From positions 1 through 61,880 of the forward strand of contig JARBTJ010000031.1 of assembly GCA_029240245.1 (NCBI GenBank): a DNA stretch of 61,880 bases, read 5' to 3'. This stretch comes from Herbinix sp. GTDB lineage: Bacteria; Bacillota; Clostridia; Lachnospirales; Lachnospiraceae. Of the stretch, positions 43,582 through 53,351 are shown in pieces; positions within the stretch are counted from its first letter, which is position 1, and every line of letters starts with the position of its first letter. Under the pieces are notes generated by a model, which did no database searches, was not told where the DNA came from, and worked only from the letters and a program-made list of their open reading frames with translations. A program made the translations under genes and the position numbers.

Positions 43582-45565
43582 CCGTAACCTCCTCGTTATT
43601 TATTCCGGATAAGCTAATCTTAATTTGTTCTAAAGCATCTTTTGGAATGCTCTCGTCTGTTTCTACAGCTGTATCCTCTAAATTCATGTCCGTAATCTGT
43701 CCTGTACCGTCCTCAAAGCATACTCCACCGCCAAAAGACTTTGCTCCACAGTTAAAGCAGGTCTGTCTACAGTTCGGTGTCACCTTCACCGTTTTCGCTT
43801 TGCGGTATTCTCTGAGTAAGAATTCCTTGGTAACTCCCACATCAATAAAATCCCAAGGGAAAACTTCATTCTCATCTCTTTCTCTACTATTGTAGAATGC
43901 CAATGTGACGCCATTGCTTTCAAAGGCTTTCATCCATTTATCATAATGGAAATATTCACTCCAGGAATCGTAAAGGCATCCGTCCTTGTAAGCATCATAA
44001 ATAACCTTAGCAATACGACGGTCACCTCTTGCCAGAACTCCTTCGAGCTCACTCACTTCTGCTTCATGCCAGTTAAACTTAATACTCTTACGGTTTAGCT
44101 GCTCGTTGATTTTGGATCTTAATAAGCGTTGTTTACTGATATATTCCTGTATGGTATCCATTCTGGACCATTGGAAGGGTGTGAAGGGTTTCGGTACAAA
44201 AAATGAGGTACTGGTTACAATGCTCACCTTACCGTTTCTCTGATCCTTTGGTATCTTATAATACTCTCTGGCGATCAAATCGGATAATACTGCGATACCC
44301 TCGATATCCTCATCATTTTCAGTAGGCAGACCCATCATAAAGTATAATTTTACACGATTCCAGCCGCTTTGAAACGCTTTTCCCGCACCCTCCAATATTG
44401 CTTCCTCGGTTAAGCCTTTATTAATTACATCACGTAGACGCTGTGATCCGGCTTCCGGAGCAAAGGTTAAACTGCTCTTTCTGACATCCTGAACCTTGCT
44501 CATAACATCAAGGGCAAAGGCATCAATACGAAGGGAGGGAAGTGATATATTAATCCCTTTCGAACCAAATTCTTCGATCAGAAAGTAAACAAGCTTTTGA
44601 AGGTTGGAATAATCGCTGGAGCTTAAGGAGCTTAAGGAAATTTCTTCATGTCCGGTGGACTGAAGCATTTCATAGGCACATTTTTTCAAATACTCCAGAC
44701 TTCGTTCTCTGGTAGGTCGGTATATCATACCGGCCTGGCAGAAACGGCAACCTCTTATACAGCCACGCTGGATTTCCAGCACTATTCTGTCCTGGGTGGC
44801 CTTGATAAATGGCACCAACGGCTTGGTCGGATAATAGGTTTCACTTAAGTTCATTTCTACCTGTTTCACTACCTTATCCGGTGCCTTCGAATTGTTCTTA
44901 ACAAAGCTGTCAATGGTACCGTCTTCCTTATATTTAACGTCATAAAAAGCGGGCACATACATCCCTTCGATTTGTGCCACGCGTTCTAAATATTCATTTC
45001 TAGTTTTGCTTTCCCGCTTGCATTCCTTATAAGCATCCAATATTTCATTATAAACGGTCTCGCCTTCTCCAATATAGAAAAAGTCAAAGAATTCCGCAAT
45101 CGGCTCCGGATTGTAGCTGCAGGGACCACCTCCAATGACAATCGGGTCCTCCTCCGTACGATCCTTCGCATAGATCGGAATCTGTGACAGTTCCAATATT
45201 TGAAGTACGTTCGTATAACTCATCTCGTATTGCAGCGTGATTCCCAGGAAATCAAATTCCTTCACCGGGTCCTGGCTCTCTAGCGCAAACAGAGGGATAT
45301 TACGCTCCCTCATGATCTTGTCCAAATCTACCCAAGGTGAATATACCCTTTCACAATAGGTATCATTTCTGCGATTAAATATATCATATAATATCTGAAT
45401 CCCCAAATGAGACATACCGATCTCATAAACATCTGGAAAACACATACAAAAACGTATTTCAGCCTCTTTTGGGTCTTTTACCTGCATATTTACTTCACCA
45501 CCGATATACCTGGCGGGTTTCTCTACTGTTAGTAATATTTCATCGGAAAGTGCTAATTTTCTCAT
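43571..45565 (-). CDS. TIGR03960 family B12-binding-domain radical SAM protein
   Basis: 664 aa. An N-terminal cobalamin-binding-like domain (about residues 20-180, CFPDVYEIGMSHLGIQ..., VIGGGPCSYNPEPIAEFFDFF) precedes the radical SAM barrel. The cluster motif is C-I-R-G-C-R-F-C (RGCIRGCRFCQAG). The C-terminal TPNCRQTCFNCGAKSFGGGVC is a second Cys-rich site. It works with the overlapping DUF2344 gene. The reaction is uncharacterised. Confidence 0.93.
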   Translation of the reverse strand: MRKLALSDEILLTVEKPARYIGGEVNMQVKDPKEAEIRFCMCFPDVYEIGMSHLGIQILYDIFNRRNDTYCERVYSPWVDLDKIMRERNIPLFALESQDPVKEFDFLGITLQYEMSYTNVLQILELSQIPIYAKDRTEEDPIVIGGGPCSYNPEPIAEFFDFFYIGEGETVYNEILDAYKECKRESKTRNEYLERVAQIEGMYVPAFYDVKYKEDGTIDSFVKNNSKAPDKVVKQVEMNLSETYYPTKPLVPFIKATQDRIVLEIQRGCIRGCRFCQAGMIYRPTRERSLEYLKKCAYEMLQSTGHEEISLSSLSSSDYSNLQKLVYFLIEEFGSKGINISLPSLRIDAFALDVMSKVQDVRKSSLTFAPEAGSQRLRDVINKGLTEEAILEGAGKAFQSGWNRVKLYFMMGLPTENDEDIEGIAVLSDLIAREYYKIPKDQRNGKVSIVTSTSFFVPKPFTPFQWSRMDTIQEYISKQRLLRSKINEQLNRKSIKFNWHEAEVSELEGVLARGDRRIAKVIYDAYKDGCLYDSWSEYFHYDKWMKAFESNGVTLAFYNSRERDENEVFPWDFIDVGVTKEFLLREYRKAKTVKVTPNCRQTCFNCGAKSFGGGVCFEDGTGQITDMNLEDTAVETDESIPKDALEQIKISLSGINNEEVTDER

Positions 45566-45603
45566 TCAAAAATTCCTTTCATTCTACATGGCATGATAAC
45601 CGT

Positions 45604-45754
45604 AGTCAATTGCGAAGCTCCTATTTTAAATTTAATTGCACACACAACAAATACTACTCCGAATCCAAAGTAAAGCACGGAGATAGCATTAAAGCGTAAG
45701 AATAGTATTTGTTGTGTGTACAATAGCAAAAATTATAGTGTTTCACAATTGTCT
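45604..45754. repeat. MITE-like element, copy B (151 bp)
   Basis: Inverted ends: AGTCAATTGCGAA (45604-45616) and TTTCACAATTGTCT (45741-45754). Internal arms are GCACACACAACAAATACTA and TAGTATTTGTTGTGTGTAC. It is the reverse-oriented relative of copy A (36955-37092). It lies upstream of the radical SAM gene and encodes nothing. Confidence 0.7.
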
Positions 45755-45794
45755 ATATTATAACTGATATGAAAGGAAATTACAACGAACAAAA

Positions 45795-46433
45795 CTATTT
45801 GAACCAGGATACAACAATTTCCTCCAATTGCTCCAGATGGTCGATTCCTGTGATATATTGGCGTACGACATCCTTCGTAACAGTTCCGATTGTAATATCG
45901 AATTTATCAATTAAAAATATTGCCGCAAAGATAACCAAAGCACACACTGTCCTGATAATTAAGGATTGGTAGGAGGCTATCTCTTGAGGAGTATTTTCCT
46001 CCTTCGTTAATTCTCTATCCCATGGTGTTTTTAGTGGTTTTTCACCACCCGTGAACAATGACATAGCCTTAGTCTTCTTTTTGTCAAGCGCAGAGGTATC
46101 CTCCTCATCCTTTGCCGGAGGAATATATGCTTCTATCGAATGGTAGCTCTGGTTACTAAGCTGTCGCAAGCAGGCTTCTCTTGCCTGTCTGATATATTCA
46201 GCCCTGGTTAATCCGGTCGGCTGGCTTATATAATCAAAGGATGGTACCTCATTATCCTGCTCGGATACATAGTTATCTTTCCTCGTATCAATAGGTTCCC
46301 TCACGGAACTCTGTAATACCGGCAGCTTATCTTTATCTAACAATCTGCTGGATGTAAGTAGATTTTCATTGATATTATTGGAAAGATTTTTCTCGATTTG
46401 CTGGTACATCCGATCTTCTATACTGGTATCCAT
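45795..46433 (-). CDS. Hypothetical tail-anchored-like membrane protein
   Basis: 212 aa. The start is the ATG at 46433, 6 nt after GGGAGG; an in-frame ATG at 46454 is upstream of the site. About 155 residues are hydrophilic (acidic and polar, with a conserved-looking GLTRAEYIRQAREACLRQL helix). One transmembrane helix follows (about residues 160-178) and then about 30 residues ending in WFK. There is no signal peptide. The family was not recognised. It is located between the radical SAM genes and the two-component system. Confidence 0.65.
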   Translation of the reverse strand: MDTSIEDRMYQQIEKNLSNNINENLLTSSRLLDKDKLPVLQSSVREPIDTRKDNYVSEQDNEVPSFDYISQPTGLTRAEYIRQAREACLRQLSNQSYHSIEAYIPPAKDEEDTSALDKKKTKAMSLFTGGEKPLKTPWDRELTKEENTPQEIASYQSLIIRTVCALVIFAAIFLIDKFDITIGTVTKDVVRQYITGIDHLEQLEEIVVSWFK

Positions 46434-46624
46434 GGTAAACCTCCCTCCTATCACTTTTGATTCCTGATCTGTCTATGCTTGTTCCTGTTTCATTATATTT
46501 TTAGGGAGATTTACTTAGACCTATTACATGTTTATTTTCTTGTATAAATAATATTTGCTTCTCACGTCCGGTTTAATAAAATGGATTCCACACAGCAAAA
46601 AACTTTCCCCCTCCTTTAAAGATT

Positions 46625-46662
46625 AAGGCGTTTGCAAAATTATATAGTTTCGCAAACGCCTT
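46625..46662. repeat. Perfect hairpin after the response regulator gene
   Basis: AAGGCGTTTGC (46625-46635) is inverted at 46652-46662. The loop TATATAGTTTCGC resembles the ends of the MITE-like family. It may double as a terminator, but only a short T tract follows on the minus strand. Confidence 0.5.
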
Positions 46663-46666
46663 AATT

Positions 46667-47293
46667 TTATGATTTCTTTAAATAATGTACTGCAATCTGA
46701 GTTCTGTGCTCCAGGCCGGTTTTTTCTAGGATGGTACTAATATGATTACGTACCGTGCCGTTGGTTAGATAAAGTCGTTCCCCGATTTCCTTATTCGAAA
46801 GTCCTTCTGATATCAATTTCACAATTTCTAATTCCCGGGGTGAAAGGATCATATCGAAGACGCGGCTCTCAGAGGAATGATTGTTCACCCGATGACGTAT
46901 GAATTCCAGAACGTCTGCCTGAAATACGGTTCCACCGGTATGCAACACCCGAATTGCCGATAATATCCGGTCTGCGGGACTGTTCTTAAGTATATATCCG
47001 TTCACACCGGCCTTTAGGGCTCGTAATATCAGATCCGGCTCATCAAAGGTCGTGAGTAAGAGCGGAACGGATAAATGCTCCGTAAGTATAATCTCCGCAG
47101 CCTCAATACCATCCAGCACCGGCATCCGGATATCTAACATCGTCACATCCGGTTGACACTTTCTGCACATTTCCACAGCCTGCCTGCCATCGGCCGCCGC
47201 ACCCATAAAGGTAAGGTCCGGTTGCGTCTCAATAATCATCTTTAAGCCTTCGCGGATGATCGCATCATCGTCAGCAATTAAAACTTTTATCAT
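46667..47293 (-). CDS. NarL/LuxR family response regulator
   Basis: 208 aa. The start is the ATG at 47293 (MIKVLIADDD) with AGGAG 9 nt upstream. The receiver domain (about residues 1-120) has the acidic pocket ADDD, the phospho-acceptor Asp in TMLDIRMP, and K in YILKNSPAD. The LuxR-type HTH (about 143-205) reads LSPRELEIVKLISEGLSNKEI. It is the partner of the histidine kinase at 47486, and the pair sits downstream of an ABC-2 efflux operon, its likely target. Confidence 0.93.
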   Translation of the reverse strand: MIKVLIADDDAIIREGLKMIIETQPDLTFMGAAADGRQAVEMCRKCQPDVTMLDIRMPVLDGIEAAEIILTEHLSVPLLLTTFDEPDLILRALKAGVNGYILKNSPADRILSAIRVLHTGGTVFQADVLEFIRHRVNNHSSESRVFDMILSPRELEIVKLISEGLSNKEIGERLYLTNGTVRNHISTILEKTGLEHRTQIAVHYLKKS

Positions 47294-47399
47294 TATTAAC
47301 AACTCCTATCCATTCTGAATCGTTATGTTATAACACTATTTATAATATTATCTATACTACCTGCCTATCAAAATCTGCTTATTTATAAGATTGGTTATC

Positions 47400-47430
47400 G
47401 TGTCAAAAGCACCTTATGACACTTTAACCA
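47400..47430. repeat. Collapsed copy of the 3705-3818 hairpin element
   Basis: GTGTCAAAAGCACCTT is followed directly by ATGACACTTTAACCA. These match the two outer ends of the 3705-3818 element, with nearly all of the inner arms missing. Confidence 0.6.
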
Positions 47431-47485
47431 AGATTAGAAATAGTATTTTAATATCAAATATACGCATAACGCATGAATTCCTACT

Positions 47486-48604
47486 CTAGAAGGTAAAAAT
47501 ATTGGTTACACAAAATCCGGTCTCTCCTTTGGTAAAGAAACACCTTCCTTTGGCATTTACTGTTCTTTCTTCGATTGCATCCAGTCCAAGACCTTTCTCA
47601 AAACTGCCTTCCGATTTTCCGTTATCCTTATATTCAACCTTAATGATTTTCTGAAGCACATCAATCTTTAATTGAAATTCGGAAGCATTCGAATGCTTGA
47701 GCACATTAGTTAAGCACTCCTTTAAATTATCATGGATACAAGCCCATACTTCCATTGTAATTACATCTAGATTTCCGGTTGTTTTCAAGGTAGTAATCAG
47801 ATTATAGCTTACCTTAAATTCCTCCAACCTCGCAGTTACATCATTCATACCCAGTAAATACCTTCCTGCACGTTCTTCTCTAAGAGCTGCCCTGATTTCG
47901 TCAACTCCCTCTCTTAAATTAGCCGTTACCTTTTGTATGCTGGTAAATGCTTTCTCGGGATTATCCTTCATAACCAGCATGGCTGCCTCCAGCATAATAA
48001 TGCTTCCCGAGATACCATGTCCAATCTGATCATGAATTCTTGCAGCGATACGGTTGCGTTCCTCAATGGATGCCGTATATTTTAAGGTTTTCATTAAACT
48101 CTTTAAATCAAGCAGTTTTTGATTCATCTCGCCAATGGTTTCCTTCTGCATCAGACTCATTTCCGTATAAAATTCCAGTTTAATAATTACTGCACGGCAA
48201 TATAGCACCATAAGTAATAACAGGAAGGAAATCGCTGTAGTTATCCGGAGGGGTTCGAAAATCAGATAGGAAAGTAAGCCTACGACAACCAAAATCTGAT
48301 AAAACATGTTTGAGTCAATCGTGATATCAATCAAATGAGTGAGTAAAATGACATATAGGGGAAAAAACAGGTCCAGTCCGAGAATAAAACAAGCGAACAC
48401 GGAAGCTACAGCCGTAAGCTTAAGGACCAAGTGATTTTTCTTTCGAATATTTCTGATTAATAACTCGAACAAAAAAACGCAGAGAAAACCAAGTGTCGAT
48501 ATTACCGATAAGGTAATATCGACCTTCTCAAGATTAAATAGAAAAACGGATGCCGTAACAGCAGCAATTTTTGCCCAAAAGTAAAGGAAGGGCTGATTCA
48601 TCAT
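47486..48604 (-). CDS. Sensor histidine kinase (HisKA_3/NarX type)
   Basis: 372 aa. About six N-terminal hydrophobic helices (residues about 10-140) form the sensor. A dimerisation helix carries the phospho-accepting His in RIAARIHDQIGHGISG, and the ATPase domain has the N box (HDNLKECLTNVLKHS), DNGKSEG and GLGLDAIEER. It is the partner of the adjacent response regulator. It starts 10 nt after the upstream permease gene, so it is cotranscribed with the ABC system, a layout used for self-induced drug or peptide efflux. Confidence 0.92.
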   Translation of the reverse strand: MMNQPFLYFWAKIAAVTASVFLFNLEKVDITLSVISTLGFLCVFLFELLIRNIRKKNHLVLKLTAVASVFACFILGLDLFFPLYVILLTHLIDITIDSNMFYQILVVVGLLSYLIFEPLRITTAISFLLLLMVLYCRAVIIKLEFYTEMSLMQKETIGEMNQKLLDLKSLMKTLKYTASIEERNRIAARIHDQIGHGISGSIIMLEAAMLVMKDNPEKAFTSIQKVTANLREGVDEIRAALREERAGRYLLGMNDVTARLEEFKVSYNLITTLKTTGNLDVITMEVWACIHDNLKECLTNVLKHSNASEFQLKIDVLQKIIKVEYKDNGKSEGSFEKGLGLDAIEERTVNAKGRCFFTKGETGFCVTNIFTF

Positions 48605-48614
48605 AAGATACCGC

Positions 48615-49760
48615 CTAGCTTTTTTTATAATTTTGTGAGAATAAAACAGCTCCGACCAAAAGCGCCAGTACTGTAAATAAAATCATGATTATCAGGTTTG
48701 GCAAAATAGCCGCCTGAGCATTTTCCTGCAGGGCACGAAAAGTATCCATAAACCAGAACTGGGGAAGGATTCGTGATAAATTCTGCAAACTTTCCGGTGC
48801 CAACTCCAGCGGAAAGTAAGCCCCGCCTAAAATACAACCTATCGTTGAAAAACCGATTACTATGGAGGTTATCGCATTCTTTGATTTAAATGCAAGTGCA
48901 ACCGATATGGAAAAGCAAACCGTAAACAGGGAAAACAGACTCATAAAAACGACTAAAACCCAAACCGGGAATCCAATCTCTAGCCCCTTAACGGCAATAT
49001 AAGTGCAGTAAATGATAATCTCTATCGCGCACATGATAATACCAAATATGGTAGTACCGCTAATATACTGGATCGGTTTTACAGGTGTTACTTGAATTCT
49101 GTTATAAACACCGGATAAACGGTCATCTAAAATCATGAAGGATATTATTACACTGAAACCAAAGATGAACATCAGGAAAAATCCGATGGAATTGATAAAA
49201 CCAAGTTGATCCGTCATTTCCTTCCGGTCTGTTACCATAGCTGCTGTTTGATGAATCGTAACATTTTCTTTGTTATAATCCGCAAGCAGCTGATCAAAAA
49301 CCAGGGAATTACCTCCTGCACTATCCGAAAGCACTTTAATACTTCCCATATAACTGTTTAAATAGGCCTGAAGAAATGCTGCATTTTCAAAATCATCCAG
49401 GGTCGTCATTATTATTTCTTTATATTCTCCCATGGAAAATTGATCATAAAAACCTTCCGGTATTTCTATTATAGCTGAAATGTTCTTGTCAATCAACTCG
49501 GTGGATAGTACTTCATAGGAATTATTTTCAACTAATTCATAATCTAACTCAACTGAAAGATACTTTTCAAAATCCTCGGATAGTAAGCTTTTATCATGAT
49601 CCATGTATCCGATCTTAATCTTTGATAAAGTAGCATCGGTTATCATATTTCCCATTGCATATAAGATAAAGCAAAGTGCGAAGGCTCCGCTAACGGATAA
49701 AAGGACCGCCATCTTATTACGCTTGATATTCGTTTTGGTTAACAACCAGATATTTTTCAT
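48615..49760 (-). CDS. ABC-2 type transporter permease (second)
   Basis: 381 aa. The YhgE/ABC2_membrane_3 layout: one N-terminal helix (about residues 18-38), a long extracytoplasmic segment (about 40-170), then five to six helices with the conserved RLSGVYNRIQVTPVKP amphipathic stretch before the core. Its ATG overlaps the stop of the preceding permease gene by 4 nt (ATGA), so the two are coupled and likely form a heterodimer. Confidence 0.9.
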   Translation of the reverse strand: MKNIWLLTKTNIKRNKMAVLLSVSGAFALCFILYAMGNMITDATLSKIKIGYMDHDKSLLSEDFEKYLSVELDYELVENNSYEVLSTELIDKNISAIIEIPEGFYDQFSMGEYKEIIMTTLDDFENAAFLQAYLNSYMGSIKVLSDSAGGNSLVFDQLLADYNKENVTIHQTAAMVTDRKEMTDQLGFINSIGFFLMFIFGFSVIISFMILDDRLSGVYNRIQVTPVKPIQYISGTTIFGIIMCAIEIIIYCTYIAVKGLEIGFPVWVLVVFMSLFSLFTVCFSISVALAFKSKNAITSIVIGFSTIGCILGGAYFPLELAPESLQNLSRILPQFWFMDTFRALQENAQAAILPNLIIMILFTVLALLVGAVLFSQNYKKS

Positions 49761-50866
49761 CGTTCCTCTTCCTTTCTGCTGAATAAAAATGCTCCAATCG
49801 CCAATGCAATACTCATAATGATAATACAGGTGATGATAACCGTATTCGCTTTATCAAACCGCTCAAATATGGCCAAGTCAAAGGCAGCCTGTTGAATTTG
49901 AAAGCTGGGCATTTTGTCGGTCAACCCTTTAATGTACATTTCTTTCGAATAGGTTCCTCCAAGGAACATCATAATCCATAATACCGGCATTATCACTGCG
50001 CTGGGATTTACTTTAATAAAAATGCCGATGACCGCTCCGACGGATATCATACAGAGTGTAACCATAAAAAACATGAAAAACAGGTAGAGATTTACCAGCA
50101 GTGTAGCCGCATAATGTGCTTTAAATACAAACACACTGATTAGCATTAATACACTTAGCTGTATGATTACCTGAGGTATCATACCGAAAACTTTCTGCAG
50201 GAATAATGAAATTCTGTTCTTTGGTGCAGCAATCAACCGGTTGATGGTTTTGTTCTGGCGTTCCCCGACGAAAGCGCCGGCTCCCACAAGAGCACTCATG
50301 AAGCTGATCATAGCTAGCATCGCAACCGCATAATAATCCATCATCGTACGGTTTACTCCCAGATCTTTTTGAAGGATAAATTCGCTACGTTCTGTTTGAT
50401 CTATGTCTTGCAGCGTTTCCGGGAGGGTTTTCATCACTGCGGAAATTGATTTATTTGACTGTTTAAAGCCGTTCATGATTGCAGCAACCGTTCGGTTCGC
50501 AATCTGGTTAGAACCCTCATATATATTGATGGAAAAAGGATTCCCTGTAAATTCAATCACTGCGGTAATCTCATTGTTACCTGCCAGTTGCTTTGAAGCC
50601 TCCAAATTCTCAGTTTGTTCGAAAATCAGATTCTGATTATCACCTATGGACTGTATAAACCCTTCAATTGTCATGATATTAACCGGATTTTCGGTGGTGA
50701 CCAGGTAGTGCAGCTTAATCTCGCCTACGGCTTCTTCCGCTTTATCCATGGACTTCAGTAAACTACCAAGTAAAAACACTAAGACTACAGGAAACATGAT
50801 AAAGAAGAATAAATTGATACGATCACGTAAAAATTCCTTCGTTTCCTTTATGGTTATTTGAAACAT
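49757..50866 (-). CDS. ABC-2 type transporter permease (first)
   Basis: 369 aa. The start is the ATG at 50866 (MFQITIKETKEFLRD), 7 nt after AAAGGAG; an ATG at 50902 precedes that site. It has an N-terminal helix, a long extracytoplasmic region and five C-terminal helices with GERQNKTINRLIAAPKNR, typical of ABC2_membrane_3. It is a paralogue of the following permease and shares the ATPase at 50906. Confidence 0.9.
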   Translation of the reverse strand: MFQITIKETKEFLRDRINLFFFIMFPVVLVFLLGSLLKSMDKAEEAVGEIKLHYLVTTENPVNIMTIEGFIQSIGDNQNLIFEQTENLEASKQLAGNNEITAVIEFTGNPFSINIYEGSNQIANRTVAAIMNGFKQSNKSISAVMKTLPETLQDIDQTERSEFILQKDLGVNRTMMDYYAVAMLAMISFMSALVGAGAFVGERQNKTINRLIAAPKNRISLFLQKVFGMIPQVIIQLSVLMLISVFVFKAHYAATLLVNLYLFFMFFMVTLCMISVGAVIGIFIKVNPSAVIMPVLWIMMFLGGTYSKEMYIKGLTDKMPSFQIQQAAFDLAIFERFDKANTVIITCIIIMSIALAIGAFLFSRKEEER

Positions 50867-50905
50867 AATAATTCTCCTTTCGCCGCCGAATGCGGTATTC
50901 ATAAA

Positions 50906-51853
50906 TTATCTTAATTCATGCCCTGTCAAAGTTAAAAACATGGTATCCAAATTCGGCACCTCTGTCTTGATATTAATAATAGGTAGATTTAAGGATAAAA
51001 ATTGTTCTATCAGCCTGGTTATATTGTTCTGGTCAATGGATACATCGATTCTAATTGTATTTTCTTCTATGGCTACTGCCTTAACACCTGGCATCAGCTT
51101 CTGCTTCTTTTTGTATTCATCAAGATCAAAGGCTGCCGGTATTTTCGTCTCTATATAAACCGACTGAGCATCTGTGATTAAGGAAACCAGCTCTGCCTTT
51201 GTTCCGCAGGCGACCAATCGTCCGTGATCGATGATTGCTATACGATCACAGATTTCTTCTACCTCCTGCATGTAGTGTGAGGTATAAATCACGGTAGCTC
51301 CTCTGTCTCTTAACAGTTTAATTGAATTTAATATATGCTCACGGGACTGTGCATCCACACCCACAGTAGGCTCATCCATGATGATCAGCTTCGGTGCATG
51401 GGCAATTCCGCATGCAATGTTTAATCTTCGTTTCATACCGCCGGACATCTGTTTCGGCTTCATATTCTGCCGGTCGGAAAGACCAACAAATTCCAATGCC
51501 TCTTTTGCAGACGCATTTAATTTATTACCGCGCATCCCATAAAGAGCTGCAAAGAATTTTACATTTTCAAGTGCTGTCAGATGCTCATAAACGGCAATGT
51601 CCTGCGGTACCATACCGATTAACTGCTTAATCTTCATCTTGTCTTTTCTTATGTTATGCGCACCAATCGTAATCTCACCCTTATCAAAGTCCGAAAGTGT
51701 GGTGAGTACACTTAATGTGGTGGATTTACCCGCTCCGTTCGGACCAAGCAGACCAAAAATTTCACCCTGATTTACTGAAATGCTTAAATTATCAACGGCA
51801 CATAAATCTCCGTATTTTTTTACCAGATTATTCACTATTACATATTGTGACAT
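50906..51853 (-). CDS. ABC transporter ATP-binding protein of the ABC-2 efflux system
   Basis: 315 aa. The start is the ATG at 51853, after GGAGGGG. Walker A is GPNGAGKST, the signature MSGGMKRRL and Walker B LIIMDEPTVGVD, with SHYMQEVE after it; this is the DrrA/NatA-like subgroup. The C-terminal 80 residues form the extra domain usual there. It is first of five genes (ATPase, two permeases, kinase, regulator) on one strand. The substrate is unknown; antibiotics, peptides or lipids are typical for this arrangement. Confidence 0.93.
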   Translation of the reverse strand: MSQYVIVNNLVKKYGDLCAVDNLSISVNQGEIFGLLGPNGAGKSTTLSVLTTLSDFDKGEITIGAHNIRKDKMKIKQLIGMVPQDIAVYEHLTALENVKFFAALYGMRGNKLNASAKEALEFVGLSDRQNMKPKQMSGGMKRRLNIACGIAHAPKLIIMDEPTVGVDAQSREHILNSIKLLRDRGATVIYTSHYMQEVEEICDRIAIIDHGRLVACGTKAELVSLITDAQSVYIETKIPAAFDLDEYKKKQKLMPGVKAVAIEENTIRIDVSIDQNNITRLIEQFLSLNLPIINIKTEVPNLDTMFLTLTGHELR

Positions 51854-52020
51854 CGTTATCCCCTCCATTGATTGATTTATACTAATCATTTATTTGCACT
51901 TTCATTTGCTTCTGAATTAATCATACTTTAATTCCTCAGTAATTGGAAGTGACTGGAGTGATAACGGGGGTATGACATTTGTCATTACTATCGTTGCAAA
52001 CATTTTGAAGAAACAATTCA

Positions 52021-52049
52021 TTGAATAATCTTGTTATTTCATATATAAT
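52021..52049 (+). promoter_or_regulatory. Promoter of tyrS
   Basis: TTGAAT (52021-52026), a 17-nt spacer and TATAAT (52044-52049). The remaining leader is only about 45 nt, so tyrS has no T-box, unlike many Firmicutes. Confidence 0.65.
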
Positions 52050-52096
52050 GTCTTTAGCAAAGATAAGAAAGATAAGGAAATTAAGGAGGAAAACCA

Positions 52097-53326
52097 ATGT
52101 CAACGAATGTTTATGACATTTTACAGGAACGTGGGTTTATCGAACAGTGCACCCACGAAGAAGTTCGTGAATTATTAGGAAAGGAATCTGTTACCTTTTA
52201 TATAGGCTTTGATGCAACCGCAGACAGTTTAACAGCAGGGCATTTTCTTACCGTGATGGCAATGATGCATATGCAGCGTGCCGGCCACAAACCAATCGCT
52301 TTACTTGGTGGCGGTACTACTATGATCGGCGATCCCACCGGTAAATCCGATATGCGTACCCTGATGACCAAGGAAACCATTCAGCACAATGCAGACTGCT
52401 TCCAAAGACAGCTTGCGAAATTTATTGACTTTGAAGACGGTAATGCAATTTTATCCAATAATGCGGACTGGTTATTAGATTTAAACTATGTAGAGTTTTT
52501 AAGAGAAATCGGAATACATTTCTCCGTAAATAAAATGCTTACCGCCGATTGCTATAAACAGCGTATGGAGAAGGGTCTTACCTTCTTTGAATTTAACTAT
52601 ATGCTTATGCAGTCCTATGATTTCTGGAAACTGAATAAATTATATGGCTGTTCCTTACAGTTGGGCGGCAATGATCAGTGGTCCAATATTTTAGGTGGTG
52701 TTGATTTAATTCGTCGTAAGGAGCAGAAACCAGCCTTTGGTTTAACCTTTAAGCTTTTAACTACCAGCGAGGGCATCAAGATGGGTAAAACCATGAAGGG
52801 TGCTGTCTGGTTGGATCCGAACAAGACCAGCCCTTATGAATTCTATCAGTACTGGAGAAACATCGAGGATGTTAAGGTTGAGGAATGCCTTGGATTACTT
52901 ACCTTCCTCCCCATGGATGAAGTAAGAAGACTCGGTGCCTTAAAGGATGCGGAAATTAATATTGCCAAAGAAGTTTTAGCTTACGAGATTACCAAGATCG
53001 TTCATGGTGAAGAGGAAGCAGCAAAGGCCCAAGAGGCTGCCCGTGCCTTATTCGGCGGCGGCATGAAATCCGATGATATGCCCACCACTACCTACCCTGC
53101 TGCAAAATTTGCGGAAGGCATTGATTTAATCACCTTAATGTGCGATGCCAAAATGGCTACCTCCCGCTCCGACGCAAGACGTACCATCCAACAGGGCGGC
53201 GTTACAGTAAATGAAGTGAAGATTGAAGATTTTGATAGAGTATTTACCGATCAGGATTTTGATGCGGATGGTGCCCTCTTAGTCAGAAAAGGTAAAAAGG
53301 CATACCATCGTTTTATGGCTGAATAA
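52097..53326 (+). CDS. tyrS: Tyrosyl-tRNA synthetase
   Basis: 409 aa. The class I motif region [17 protein letters not shown] carries the HIGH equivalent, and [13 protein letters not shown] the KMSKS loop. GGNDQWSNI and MLMQSYDFW shape the tyrosine pocket. A C-terminal S4 RNA-binding domain (about residues 340-409, [17 protein letters not shown]) completes the normal bacterial length. AGGAGG precedes the ATG. It charges tRNA-Tyr. Confidence 0.97.
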   Translation: MSTNVYDILQERGFIEQCTHEEVRELLGKESVTFYIGFDATADSLTAGHFLTVMAMMHMQRAGHKPIALLGGGTTMIGDPTGKSDMRTLMTKETIQHNADCFQRQLAKFIDFEDGNAILSNNADWLLDLNYVEFLREIGIHFSVNKMLTADCYKQRMEKGLTFFEFNYMLMQSYDFWKLNKLYGCSLQLGGNDQWSNILGGVDLIRRKEQKPAFGLTFKLLTTSEGIKMGKTMKGAVWLDPNKTSPYEFYQYWRNIEDVKVEECLGLLTFLPMDEVRRLGALKDAEINIAKEVLAYEITKIVHGEEEAAKAQEAARALFGGGMKSDDMPTTTYPAAKFAEGIDLITLMCDAKMATSRSDARRTIQQGGVTVNEVKIEDFDRVFTDQDFDADGALLVRKGKKAYHRFMAE

Positions 53327-53351
53327 ATATATCAGGAATGGAGTTGATCAT

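Noticed and set aside
52050..52096. T-box leader for tyrS
   Set aside because: The leader between the promoter and the start is too short and lacks the GGTGGCACCGCG core.
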